64,000 nucleotides of DNA from Paenibacillus agricola. GTDB lineage: Bacteria > Bacillota > Bacilli > Paenibacillales > NBRC-103111. Positions 51,244 through 60,276 of this stretch are shown here, piece after piece. The stretch spans positions 868,001 through 932,000 of the forward strand of contig NZ_JAAOIW010000001.1 of NCBI RefSeq assembly GCF_011440305.1, read 5' to 3'. Both the position numbers and the translations under genes were made by a program. How positions within the stretch are numbered: the first letter of the stretch is position 1; each line of letters begins with the position of its first letter. The notes under the pieces are model-generated. The model worked only from the letters and a program-made list of their open reading frames with translations, had not been told where the DNA came from and made no database searches.

Positions 51244-52077
51244 TTATTTAATTCCTGAGTAAACAAAAGCTTTGACGATTTGCTTGGAACAAAAGAGGTA
51301 AATGAGCAAAATCGGAACGACCAGTACGACGTTGCCTGCCATAATAATATGCCAGTTACTGATCCCTTCCGTTTCCCTAAGCATCGCAATGCCTAGCGTC
51401 AACGGGCGGATTCCAGCGGTATCGGTCATGACGAGCGGCCAGAAATAATCGTTCCAATGGCTGACAAAGCTGAATAAAGCAATCGTGGCAAGTGCTGGCT
51501 TGGACATAGGGATCATAATTTTCCACATAATTTTAAATTCAGTGGCATTGTCCAAACGCGCCGATTCAATAATTTCCTCAGGAATCTGCATGAAATATTG
51601 GCGCAGCAGGAAGATCCCAAAGGCATTCGACATAAAGGGAATAATTTGCGGAAGCAGAGTTTTCGTAATTCCCCAATCGGCCAGCATCAGATAGACAGGG
51701 ATAAAGGTGATCTGGCCAGGAATCATAAACGCCAACAAAATCATCCCGAACAAAATCGATTTCCCGGCAAATTTATACTTAGCAAAGGCATACGCCGCCG
51801 GGATCATCACGATCAGCTGTAAGCAGATGATTGATCCGGTCACGATGATCGAATTTTTCGCGTACATCAGGAAAGGCCCGGCATTCATCGCATCAACAAA
51901 GTTGCTCCACTGCGGCGTTGCGGGAATCAATGTAGGCGGGAAGGACATCGTCTCCCGAAAGGTCTGGAGTGAGGTTGAGATCATCCACAGAAACGGGAAA
52001 ACGAAGATCATTAAAACAGCCGCCTTCATGACCACACTCAACGCCGAGCCCATATTTTTAAAATCATAGGTATTCAA
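51244..52077 (-). CDS. ugpE: Glycerol-phosphate-type ABC transporter permease
   Basis: 277 residues with six hydrophobic segments, FVFPFLWMISTSLQTFRETMSFPPTLIP near the start and EAA loop IESARLDNATEFKIMWKIMIPMS near residue 170. C-terminus VKAFVYSGIK. Start is TTG at 52077 behind AAAGGGG. It lies 25 nt before the binding-protein gene. UgpE/MalG branch. Confidence 0.9.
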   Translation of the reverse strand: MNTYDFKNMGSALSVVMKAAVLMIFVFPFLWMISTSLQTFRETMSFPPTLIPATPQWSNFVDAMNAGPFLMYAKNSIIVTGSIICLQLIVMIPAAYAFAKYKFAGKSILFGMILLAFMIPGQITFIPVYLMLADWGITKTLLPQIIPFMSNAFGIFLLRQYFMQIPEEIIESARLDNATEFKIMWKIMIPMSKPALATIALFSFVSHWNDYFWPLVMTDTAGIRPLTLGIAMLRETEGISNWHIIMAGNVVLVVPILLIYLFCSKQIVKAFVYSGIK

Positions 52078-52110
52078 GCAACGAACCCCTTTCCATAGCG
52101 TAGTGGCGAT

Positions 52111-52989
52111 TTATTGGTAATGTACCTTTTTGGAAAGCAACCGGAAGTAGATGAACGTTAGCACTCCGATAATAGCCATCAGCACTACGCCTGTAGCCGC
52201 CGAATAGCCAATATTGGTTGTCCTGAATCCGTAGATGTAATAGACAATGGTTTTTGTTGCGTCATTGGGACCGCCTCCTGTCATCACCTGCACCGTATCA
52301 AATACTTTAAAGGAGCCAATCGTCATAATAATTAAGATGAAAAATAGCTGCGGTGAGATCAACGGTAACGTAATTTTGGTAAACACCCTGAATTTACTTG
52401 CATTATCAAGCGCTGCCGCCTCGTAGATCGTAGGAGGTATACTTTGCAAGGCAGCCACAATGATCAAGGTGTAATAACCAATCCCTTGCCAGACCGAGAC
52501 AATAATGACGGATAATAGTGCCGTGTTGGAGCTTTGCAGCCACTGCGAGGTGGGTAAGCCCAACGTTTTGAGTAGAAAATTGAGTAAGCCTTGATTCGGC
52601 TCCATCAGCCATAACCAAATGAGTGACACAGACACAATCGAAACGATATGCGGGGTAAATAGTCCAGCCTGGACAATGGCATTAAACCGGGTTCTTTTGC
52701 TCAGCCACATGGCAATTAGCAGAGAAATGGCGAGCGTCAGCACCACGACACCTACGGTATACACCATCGTATTGCCCAATGCCTTATAGAAATCGCCACG
52801 GGTGAAAATCTGCGTGAAATTATCGAAGCCGATAAACTTGCTTTTGGCTTTATTCATCAGATTGTATTTAAAAAAGCTCAAGTAAGTTAAATAAACGATC
52901 GGGTACATCACGAAAATAAAAATGCCTGCCATAGCCGGGGTGATCATCAGATACGAGCGAAAGGTGGTCCACACTCTTTTTTTATTCAT
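52111..52989 (-). CDS. ugpA: Glycerol-phosphate-type ABC transporter permease
   Basis: 292 residues, UgpA/MalF branch, starting SYLMITPAMAGIFIFVMYPIVYLTYLSFFKYNL with EAA loop YEAAALDNASKFRVFTKITLPLI near residue 200. Its ATG at 52989 lies inside the last codons of the ATPase gene (8-nt overlap), so the two are coupled. It forms the pore with the UgpE-type subunit 33 nt downstream. Confidence 0.9.
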   Translation of the reverse strand: MNKKRVWTTFRSYLMITPAMAGIFIFVMYPIVYLTYLSFFKYNLMNKAKSKFIGFDNFTQIFTRGDFYKALGNTMVYTVGVVVLTLAISLLIAMWLSKRTRFNAIVQAGLFTPHIVSIVSVSLIWLWLMEPNQGLLNFLLKTLGLPTSQWLQSSNTALLSVIIVSVWQGIGYYTLIIVAALQSIPPTIYEAAALDNASKFRVFTKITLPLISPQLFFILIIMTIGSFKVFDTVQVMTGGGPNDATKTIVYYIYGFRTTNIGYSAATGVVLMAIIGVLTFIYFRLLSKKVHYQ

Positions 52990-54034
52990 CAGGTTGTCCC
53001 CGTAAAGCCTTCATATAGGTATAAAAGCGGATATGCTCCTCGCTGATTCGGTTGCCATCTGGTCCAAAGAAATAGATCTTGCTTGCCTCTACCCCTAAGT
53101 AAACCTGCTGTCCCACCGAGAACAGGTCTTCGGTACACTTCACCATAAAAGAATGCCCCTCAAGCCTCACCTGGTAGATCGTTTCAGAGCCGAGCATTTC
53201 GCGCGTCACGATCAAACCACGTATCGCATAATGGGTGTCTCCAGGCTCCTCGGACAAGGTGACACTCTCCGGGCGAAAACCAAATCTCACCCCATCCATG
53301 CCCAAATCGCCTACATTCATCGGTGGTACCCCAATAAATTGCGCTGCAAACAAATTGTTGGGCTGACGGTACATCCGGTCCGGCGGAGCCTCCTGCTGAA
53401 TCACCCCTTGGTTCAATAGGATAATCGTATCGGCCATCGACATCGCTTCTACTTGGTCATGGGTCACATAAACAAAGGTTGTTCCCAGCTTTTTGTGCAG
53501 CTCAATCAGCTCAATACGCATCTGCCCTCTTAGTTTGGCGTCCAGATTGGAAAGCGGCTCATCCATTAGAAATACGGATGGTTTCTTGACCATCGCTCTG
53601 GCCAAGGCTACACGCTGACGCTGCCCTCCGGATAACGTCGAAGGCTTGCGGTCCAGATACTCACTCAGCCCAACCGTCGCACTGATACTTTCTACGAGCT
53701 GGGTTCTTTCCGCCTTGCCAACCTTGTTGTTCTTTAAGCCGAACTCAATATTTTCCCGTACCGACATCGTTGGATAAATCGCATAGTTTTGAAAAACCAT
53801 TGCTACGCCTCTTTGCCCCGGAGCCACATCGGTTACATCCTTGCCGTCGATTAGCACCGAGCCGGAGGTCTGCGGATCAATACCCGCAATCATTCGGAGT
53901 AGCGTCGTTTTCCCACAGCCTGAGGGACCGACCAATACCGTGAAGCTGCCATCGGCAATTTTCAGATCCAATTCATTAATAATAATGCTTTTATCAAATG
54001 CTTTCGTGACCTTCACAAACTCAATTGAAGCCAA
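52982..54034 (-). CDS. ugpC: ABC transporter ATP-binding protein, UgpC/MsmX type
   Basis: 350 residues from TTG 54034, 6 nt after GAGGTGG (GTG 54049 lies before the binding site). Walker A GPSGCGKTT at 36-44, signature LSGGQRQRVALARAM, Walker B FLMDEPLSNLD, and a C-terminal regulatory OB-like domain (GFRPESVTL). This is the only ABC ATPase in the window. As an MsmX relative it might also energise the ATPase-less importers nearby, but that is speculative. Confidence 0.94.
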   Translation of the reverse strand: MASIEFVKVTKAFDKSIIINELDLKIADGSFTVLVGPSGCGKTTLLRMIAGIDPQTSGSVLIDGKDVTDVAPGQRGVAMVFQNYAIYPTMSVRENIEFGLKNNKVGKAERTQLVESISATVGLSEYLDRKPSTLSGGQRQRVALARAMVKKPSVFLMDEPLSNLDAKLRGQMRIELIELHKKLGTTFVYVTHDQVEAMSMADTIILLNQGVIQQEAPPDRMYRQPNNLFAAQFIGVPPMNVGDLGMDGVRFGFRPESVTLSEEPGDTHYAIRGLIVTREMLGSETIYQVRLEGHSFMVKCTEDLFSVGQQVYLGVEASKIYFFGPDGNRISEEHIRFYTYMKALRGQPDE

Positions 54035-54074
54035 ACTAAACCACCTCACTCTATATCAAATGCATGCTTTTGCT

Positions 54075-54836
54075 TCACACCGTGTATACCCGGATTCCAC
54101 TTTCCACAAAGGGATGGAGATCCTGCTCGGATGCTTCCTTGCCTGTAATCAAATTATGAATGGAGCTATTAGGTGCCACCATATGCAAGGATAGCTTGCC
54201 AATCTTGGTATCGTCGGTTACTACAAAAATTTCCCGCGCCGCCCTGATCATCGCCTGCTTCGCTGGAACCAGCGGAGCTTCCGGATGCATTAACCCATGC
54301 TGTGGATGAAGCGCCGGCGTCCCGATGAATGCCTTGAGCGTATGCAGCGACCTTAGCACATGCTCGGTGAACATGCCGTTGAGCATATAACTGGAAGGAT
54401 ACAGCTCGCCTCCAGTTAAAATCACCTTAATGCGTGGTGCATCCTTCAGCTCTGCGGCCACATTCATATCATTCGTCACAACCGTAATGTTGGAGCGATG
54501 CACCAAATTTTTGGCAATATGCAGGGTCGTTGTCCCTGAGTCGATGATGATATGGTCCCCATCCTCAACTAGGCTGGCAGCCATTTGCCCGATCCTCATT
54601 TTTTGCTCCAAATTATGTGTGGATCTTTCCGCAAAGGAAGGCTCATCGTGGGTCCACTGCTCGACGATAACCCCGCCGTGCGTTCGTCTCAGCGTTCCCT
54701 CTTGTTCAATATCGTTCAAATCACGTCGTATGGTCGCTTCATGAACATTAAATTCCTTGGCCAGCGTGCTAATTGTAGCCGTATTATATTGCCTTACATA
54801 ATCGATAATTCTGAGCTTCCGTTCCGCTGCTAACAA
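54075..54836 (-). CDS. DeoR/GlpR-family transcriptional regulator
   Basis: 253 residues from TTG 54836, 7 nt after GGAGG. HTH text AAERKLRIIDYVRQYNTATIST and VHEATIRRDLNDIEQEGTLRRTHGGVI; effector domain with IIDSGTTTLHIAKNL, VTNDMNVAAEL and VTDDTKIGKLSL. Family members here sense glycerol-3-phosphate or other phospho-sugars. It lies 14 nt after the araM-type gene and 40 nt before the ATPase gene, so it probably controls this operon; candidate operator sequences lie at 56120-56160. Confidence 0.92.
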   Translation of the reverse strand: MLAAERKLRIIDYVRQYNTATISTLAKEFNVHEATIRRDLNDIEQEGTLRRTHGGVIVEQWTHDEPSFAERSTHNLEQKMRIGQMAASLVEDGDHIIIDSGTTTLHIAKNLVHRSNITVVTNDMNVAAELKDAPRIKVILTGGELYPSSYMLNGMFTEHVLRSLHTLKAFIGTPALHPQHGLMHPEAPLVPAKQAMIRAAREIFVVTDDTKIGKLSLHMVAPNSSIHNLITGKEASEQDLHPFVESGIRVYTV

Positions 54837-54850
54837 GCTCCATCCTCCAT

Positions 54851-56062
54851 TCACATGTACTTCATTTCGTTATAGGCTTTAAGCATGGTAGACCGCCCAT
54901 AACGGACATGATGGGCTTCCCGCAAGCTACTTGCCAGCAGCTCCTCACCCACTCCTAGATCCTCAGCAGTTAAAGGGGCGTTAACCTGCCTCAATAGCTC
55001 GCTAAGCTCAGCTTCCTTGGGAATTTGCTGCAGTTCCTTGGAAATGGCCTCCCATTGTTGGACAATTTGGAAGGCTTGCCCTGCCTGCTCCCCTCGAAGG
55101 ACAAGCTCCCACGGTCTGCTGCCTTCCAAGGCAATTCTGTGGTACAGCTTGCTAATTTGGATCGTAGCTACACCTACTTTAGCGCCGTGGATCAGCTGCC
55201 TTTTGCCCAAACGGATATATGCCATTTCCCAATAATGCGATAAGTGATGCTCCGCACCTGAAGCCGGATGCGATTGGCCGAACAGCAGCATCGCAAGCCC
55301 CGATTCGATCAAGGCTTCAATTAGTGTGTGGATGCCCTCCTCTTGCCTGCCCGCCATTTGTCCCACCTGATTGACGCAGCGCATGAGCGCTTCCCGCGTT
55401 AGATCGGCAGCTATTCGCAGATAAGGCTCATTAGTGGTTAGCGAACCAAACTTCCAGTCGAACAAAGATGTATATTTACCCAGCATGTCGCCAAATCCGG
55501 CGGCCACTAAAGCTTGCGGTGCTCCCATTAAAATATCCAGATCCGCAAAAATCGCATCCGGTCCAACCGCCAAAATCGTTGTTTTCTCTCCACGGATAAG
55601 AATCGGCGCTCCTTTTGAATTAAAGCCATCTACAGATGGAGCTGTAGGAACAGAAACAAAAGGGATTTGCGTGGTATAAGCACTATACCTCGCAATATCG
55701 TGAATCGTCCCCCCGCCTACAGCGATCACAACCTCTGCGTGCATGCGTTGAACATCGAGAATGAGCTGAATAAGCGAAGCTTCATCGGCTAATACATCGC
55801 CGGTCCGATCCGGCTTGATGAGCGTTATATGCGCTTGGATCCCTGCTCGGGCAAGCAACGCCTCAAGTCTCCGTCCTGCTGCCTCATAGGTAGTGGCATC
55901 CGCCACGATAATAGCTTGCTGATAGGACTTCTGTAAAAGATAAGGCGCTACTTCTTGTAAGGCTCCGGCTTCAATGGTGATTCGATCCAGATTAATTCTT
56001 TGTTGCGCATGCTCATCGAGCCCTGCTGCCTTCTGTTTAATGCGCGTCAGTAAATCCGTCAT
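54851..56062 (-). CDS. araM: sn-Glycerol-1-phosphate dehydrogenase
   Basis: 403 residues. The family is clear from VIAVGGGTIHDIARY, PFVSVPTAPSVDGFNSKGAPI, the metal-binding GFGDMLGKYTSLFDWK, HPASGAEHHLSHYWEM and IHGAKVGVAT. It interconverts DHAP and sn-glycerol-1-phosphate using NAD(P)H, as AraM/EgsA does in Bacillus. ATG 56062 follows AGAGGAAA; the frame upstream to 56101 has no better start. Its place at the head of a Ugp importer/GDPD operon argues for oxidation of imported glycerol-1-phosphate, though a biosynthetic direction is possible. Confidence 0.94.
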   Translation of the reverse strand: MTDLLTRIKQKAAGLDEHAQQRINLDRITIEAGALQEVAPYLLQKSYQQAIIVADATTYEAAGRRLEALLARAGIQAHITLIKPDRTGDVLADEASLIQLILDVQRMHAEVVIAVGGGTIHDIARYSAYTTQIPFVSVPTAPSVDGFNSKGAPILIRGEKTTILAVGPDAIFADLDILMGAPQALVAAGFGDMLGKYTSLFDWKFGSLTTNEPYLRIAADLTREALMRCVNQVGQMAGRQEEGIHTLIEALIESGLAMLLFGQSHPASGAEHHLSHYWEMAYIRLGKRQLIHGAKVGVATIQISKLYHRIALEGSRPWELVLRGEQAGQAFQIVQQWEAISKELQQIPKEAELSELLRQVNAPLTAEDLGVGEELLASSLREAHHVRYGRSTMLKAYNEMKYM

Positions 56063-56119
56063 GTAATGGTTTCCTCTCTCGGCACAAAATCTCGCACACA
56101 TTCAAACATTTAGGGATAC

Positions 56120-56158
56120 TATTTGTTCATTCGTGCTCATTTATATTACTAATATAAA
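56120..56158. promoter_or_regulatory. 19-bp perfect palindrome and DeoR-like repeats upstream of araM
   Basis: TTTATATTACTAATATAAA (56140-56158) is perfectly symmetric. Just left of it TTGTTCATTCGTGCTCATT holds two TTCAT/CTCAT half sites about ten bases apart. Both lie 58-96 nt upstream of the araM start and are candidate operators for the operon's DeoR protein. Binding is not demonstrated. Confidence 0.5.
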
Positions 56159-56228
56159 CATTGAGTATTAAGGGAGTGTCATTCTGATGTGGAGATTATG
56201 TAAAGCGGAAGAGTCGGATCGGATAAAA

Positions 56229-56272
56229 AGAAAAACCAGAATACGATGGTTAGTCGTGTTCTGGTTTAAGGA
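56229..56272 (-). terminator. Terminator after the SLH protein gene
   Basis: On the minus strand AAACCAGAACACGA pairs with TCGTATTCTGGTTT and is followed by TTCTTTTT, about 55 nt past the stop codon at 56327. Confidence 0.85.
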
Positions 56273-56326
56273 AACTTTATAAAGTAGAATTAATTGCCAT
56301 TAATTCCAACTAATGGCTTACTTTTA

Positions 56327-58816
56327 TTAATAATAACGCTGATCAGGCTGCAATTCAGCAAGCTTCTCTAAATAGCGGAAGAAGGCAACAGCTGCTTGAG
56401 CACGAGTTACCTCCTGCTTAGGGTTAAAGCTGTTCTCAGCAAGCGTCATGATGCCAAGTCCAAGTACGATAGCGGCTTCGCCACGATTTTTGAGCGAGCC
56501 TGCATCCTGGAAGCTGCTGTTAAAAATATGATCATATGCCGTTAGCTTCTTATAGCCAAGTGCACGTACAATGAGTCCGGCCATCTCTTCCCTGGTCATG
56601 ACTGTCTGCGGATTAAATTCTTGCCCGAGGTCAATCAGCCCACGGTCTACCGCATTCTCTACATAGGCAAAATAGGTAGAACCATTACTTACATCCTTGA
56701 ATGATGCCGCGCGTTCAGCTCCATAAGCGATTCCGGAACGCCCGCCATTCATCGTGATTACGAGCATCTTGATTAGCTCGCCGCGTGTTATGGAAGCATT
56801 CGGATTCACTTTCCCATCCGCTACATCCAGAGCTTGGTAATCCAGCATAATTTGCAGCTCTTTTTGAGCCCAATGGCCCTCGAGGTCTGTTACCTGGATT
56901 TTTTCCAAAGAGATGACTTCGCCATTAGTGCTACTCCTCCATTGACCCGTTGCTGCATCAAGGAAATAGCTCTCGCCACTATACTTCGACGTTAACACAT
57001 AAACCAGCTTAGCCTCTTTGTCCACCTTGCCATTAACATCGGAGCCAGGAGGAAGCTCCCCGGCAGCCATCATCACACGGATCTTTTCCATCGGGATCGG
57101 TCCGCCTGCCATTTGGTTGAAAATTACATAATTCAGCTTGATTACATAAGGAGAAAGTAATAGTTCTTTGGCTTTATTCGCATCGATCGTTGCCGGCTTC
57201 GTAGCCGGATAAGCAATATTCGAGAAATTAAAATGGTAGTTCATCATATCGCCGGTAGCTTTATCTATAGAAACCTGTACGTTTTCCTGATTCACATACA
57301 CACCATCAATGATTCGTTTAAACGAAATATCCCAGGCGCTCATCATTTTTAATTGTTCGGCAGGAATCTGATCAATCATGGATGTATCCAGCACTAGCTG
57401 ATGGGTATACGCGGGCAGCTGTTTTTTCACAAAATCAATCGCCTTCGCTTTTGCCTCTTCCACAGTAACCTTTGGCTCAACTGGCTTCTGTTCGTCATAC
57501 GGAATATACGTATTACGGCTAAAGCTGGTAATTACGCCAGTTTTGCTATTTACAGTCGCCCAGACGTTCGAGCCACCCCTCCCGATTACGGTGTCTTCCT
57601 TCGCTTGGCTCCACCTCAGATTCCAGACAGATTGCACCTCGCCTGTGATCGGGTTCGTGGATTCATTATAGGAAGCCTCCTCTTGCTTAGCTCCCTCGGG
57701 AAGCTTAAATGTAGAGTTGATTTTTTCCCATGCCTGTTCCTTCGTCAAATTAAGATGGCTCGCCGGCGGCTCGCTTATTGGCGATTCCGTCAACGGCTGT
57801 TCGGATTGAGGGACTGCTTTGGCAGCAAGTCCTTCCTTCCAAGGCTCTCCCGTTACCGCTTTCAAGACCAGCGGATCCATGCTGTAGGTAATAACAGGCT
57901 TTTTCTCACCCTTCGCTTCATAAAGCATCATATAATTTAGCTTAAGATTAGCGTTATCTCTGAAGGCTTTGGCCGCAGCTTCTTCGCTTATGGGTGTAGC
58001 TTGCTCAAAGGTGGCTGCCTCATCCCAATTAAAGCTGTAATTCGTGACGCTGCCGTCCCCGTTTATTTGCAGATTGATCCCATTCATCGGAAAAGCCACA
58101 CCATTATGGATGCGGTCATACCTGATCGCATATTGATAGGAGCCGTTTAGCGGCGCTTTCAGCGACTGCTCCAAAATATCATTAAAGCGCAGCTGCCCTT
58201 GCTCATTCACATTGAGCTTGGCAATCCATTGAGCCGCAATTTCCTTAGCTCTCTGATAGTCCACTTTCGGGGGATAGCTCGGTTTAACATTAGGGTCGTT
58301 GCTATAGGAGGAATAATCCAAAAGCCTGCCGCTGACTCCATTAATCGTTACATTCATATTGCCGATGCTTTTGCCTTCCACAAGCTTCGTAAAGCTGATA
58401 TTCCAGTAAATAATTTTATTGCTGTCGATCCCCATACCATTCGAACTCAAATTAACCGATTGGACTACATAACCATCCGGTATGGCTACATAAGATTTCG
58501 CGAGCTCAATCGCCTGTTCCTTAGTAATCTTCGCTTCCTCAGGAGAAACGGAGGAGCCACCGCCCGGCATGGGCGCAGGAATTGAAGTATAGGGCATCGA
58601 GCCAGGCATAGAAACAGGAGCCGAGCTGCTTGCTGCTGGATCAGAGGCTGGGCTTCCATTCACGGAAGCTGCCCCCGTGTCACCTCCTCCTGGAACAGAT
58701 GCAGCGTTTGAACTCGTAGCTGCAGGCAGGCTTTCGGCTGCCATAGCCATTGGAATACTGGAAAATAATAGCATGGAAGTAAGTGCTACAGTGCTTGCTT
58801 GTTTGAGCATTTTCAT
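56327..58816 (-). CDS. Secreted YcdB/YcdC-domain protein with SLH cell-wall anchor
   Basis: 829 residues. Signal peptide (QASTVALTSMLLFSSIPMAMAA, cleaved near 27). A low-complexity Ser/Pro/Gly/Met spacer follows to about 90, then two or more YcdB/YcdC-type repeats (TKEQAIELAKSYVAIPDGY, LNLTKEQAWEKINSTFKLPEGA, EEAKAKAIDFVKKQL), which resemble PepSY propeptide domains. Three SLH motifs span about 640-815 (LEGHWAQKELQIMLDYQALDV, FKDVSNGSTYFAYVENAVDRG, FQDAGSLKNRGEAAIVLG), binding secondary wall polymer. Surface-located. ATG 58816 lies downstream of AAGGGGG. It is 93 nt downstream of the TAXI-like gene, same strand, and may share its transcript. Function unknown. Confidence 0.9.
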   Translation of the reverse strand: MKMLKQASTVALTSMLLFSSIPMAMAAESLPAATSSNAASVPGGGDTGAASVNGSPASDPAASSSAPVSMPGSMPYTSIPAPMPGGGSSVSPEEAKITKEQAIELAKSYVAIPDGYVVQSVNLSSNGMGIDSNKIIYWNISFTKLVEGKSIGNMNVTINGVSGRLLDYSSYSNDPNVKPSYPPKVDYQRAKEIAAQWIAKLNVNEQGQLRFNDILEQSLKAPLNGSYQYAIRYDRIHNGVAFPMNGINLQINGDGSVTNYSFNWDEAATFEQATPISEEAAAKAFRDNANLKLNYMMLYEAKGEKKPVITYSMDPLVLKAVTGEPWKEGLAAKAVPQSEQPLTESPISEPPASHLNLTKEQAWEKINSTFKLPEGAKQEEASYNESTNPITGEVQSVWNLRWSQAKEDTVIGRGGSNVWATVNSKTGVITSFSRNTYIPYDEQKPVEPKVTVEEAKAKAIDFVKKQLPAYTHQLVLDTSMIDQIPAEQLKMMSAWDISFKRIIDGVYVNQENVQVSIDKATGDMMNYHFNFSNIAYPATKPATIDANKAKELLLSPYVIKLNYVIFNQMAGGPIPMEKIRVMMAAGELPPGSDVNGKVDKEAKLVYVLTSKYSGESYFLDAATGQWRSSTNGEVISLEKIQVTDLEGHWAQKELQIMLDYQALDVADGKVNPNASITRGELIKMLVITMNGGRSGIAYGAERAASFKDVSNGSTYFAYVENAVDRGLIDLGQEFNPQTVMTREEMAGLIVRALGYKKLTAYDHIFNSSFQDAGSLKNRGEAAIVLGLGIMTLAENSFNPKQEVTRAQAAVAFFRYLEKLAELQPDQRYY

Positions 58817-58908
58817 AGGAATTCCCCCTTTTTTGCGTTGCCTTTACACGCTTAATCTCTAGACGGTGATTTCCATATAAAGGTTGCTGGGGATCCCACA
58901 AAATTTTC

Positions 58909-60258
58909 TCAGCTCGCATGCCCTCGTATTTTTTGAATACGGAGCAGGGCATAGCTGCGGGAATCATTAATACTAAACAAAAGGCGATCCACAATTCCGG
59001 CATCCTTCAATACGGAGGTTGCGTAATGCTCCAGTACCCATTGCTTATGCTGGTTCAGCCTTGAGACGATATCCTCCAGACGCCTCGCTTGGAAATCGCC
59101 TTTCGCATCCAGTTGATTCAGCTCAGTCTCAATGGCTGCAAGCTCTTTAAACAAGCTGATGAATTCGGCATCATCTGTATCCTGTTCTTTCCCTTTCTTC
59201 TTGCGGAAAGCAATAAGCAGAGTAGAAAGCACAGTAATACCAATCCCGACTATACCTTGAATTTTCTCAAAATCCTCCTGTGAAAATATCGGGTCTTTAC
59301 GCGCCATAAATAACTCCGTACCTGCCGAAACGGGAAAGCTTGCTGCAATAAGGATGTTTTCTTCCTTCAAATTTTGACGGGTCTTGCCTACCATTGCCGG
59401 GCTATACAAAATCTCCAGCATTTTCGAAATTGCTTTGGGATCAGCTTCGGAATTGGCTACAACTTGCAGGTTGGTTCCTACTGTTTGAATATCTTTGGCA
59501 GGCACGGGCGGGTCAACATTGTAGGTAAAGGCCAAAATTTCAGCGTTAGCCACCCAACCCTGCCGTAATGCCAAAGAATTAGGAAAGGGCAGCTCCATCA
59601 GCTTGTAGCCGCGATCCTTCACAAAATAATCGGCAATATAGGAGGGTGTCAGTGAAATATTAAAAATCACATCAGGCAGCCTGTTTGCAGGCATACTGAT
59701 TAAATCCTCGGCGCTATTATTGGTTTCAACGTAGCTTACCCCTTCCGTGAGACCCATATAATCCAGTACCTTTTTACCGATGATTCTCGTTCCTTCATCA
59801 CGCGGTCCCAGGTCAATGACGGTTCCTTTCAGATCATCCTCCACAAGATCTCCACGAACCAGCACATGCAGCATTTCGGGTACTAAAGTAGCAACATGAT
59901 TCACGTTAGGAAACTTTTTATCCAGTCCCCCTTGTATAAAAGCGACATCAAGCTTGCCTTCATTCACCTGCTCAAGAATTTCCAAGCTCCCGTTTGCGGG
60001 TTGAATAAGCAGCTTTAACCTGTTGGATTCCGCTTCCTCCTGCAGCTTTTTGGCGAAGTAATGCCGGCTACTCAAAATATCACCGCCAGAAATGCTCAAT
60101 TCATAGCTTTTGGGAATAACGGAATATATGGAATACCCTAAAATACCAGTAACCACGCCAACAAGGACAATAATCAAAGCCAAACGGACAATTTTATGGC
60201 TCATTATCTTTTGAAACCAGTCCTCCAAAAACTTGGAGCCTACCTCTTCGTCGATCAC
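58909..60258 (-). CDS. TAXI-family solute-binding protein, membrane-anchored
   Basis: 449 residues. N-terminal membrane helix (about 25-48, IIVLVGVVTGILGYSIYSVI) and a second helix near 340 (IVGIGITVLSTLLIAF) enclose an extracytoplasmic TAXI/TRAP-receptor-like domain (ISGGDILSSRHYFAKKL, LDVAFIQGGLDKKFPNV, DEGTRIIGKKVLDY). The C-terminal 90 residues are cytoplasmic, charged and helical, possibly coiled coil (IETELNQLDAKGDFQARRLEDIVSRL). No TRAP permease is nearby, so signalling rather than transport is possible. GTG at 60258 is the start. It lies 18 nt after the PstS-like gene. Confidence 0.85.
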   Translation of the reverse strand: MIDEEVGSKFLEDWFQKIMSHKIVRLALIIVLVGVVTGILGYSIYSVIPKSYELSISGGDILSSRHYFAKKLQEEAESNRLKLLIQPANGSLEILEQVNEGKLDVAFIQGGLDKKFPNVNHVATLVPEMLHVLVRGDLVEDDLKGTVIDLGPRDEGTRIIGKKVLDYMGLTEGVSYVETNNSAEDLISMPANRLPDVIFNISLTPSYIADYFVKDRGYKLMELPFPNSLALRQGWVANAEILAFTYNVDPPVPAKDIQTVGTNLQVVANSEADPKAISKMLEILYSPAMVGKTRQNLKEENILIAASFPVSAGTELFMARKDPIFSQEDFEKIQGIVGIGITVLSTLLIAFRKKKGKEQDTDDAEFISLFKELAAIETELNQLDAKGDFQARRLEDIVSRLNQHKQWVLEHYATSVLKDAGIVDRLLFSINDSRSYALLRIQKIRGHAS

Positions 60259-60276
60259 GCGTTACACCTGCCCCTT

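Noticed and set aside
51219-51389. 57-residue N-terminal extension of the UgpB-type protein
   Set aside because: It would overlap the ugpE coding region and mask a perfect lipoprotein signal peptide at 51218.
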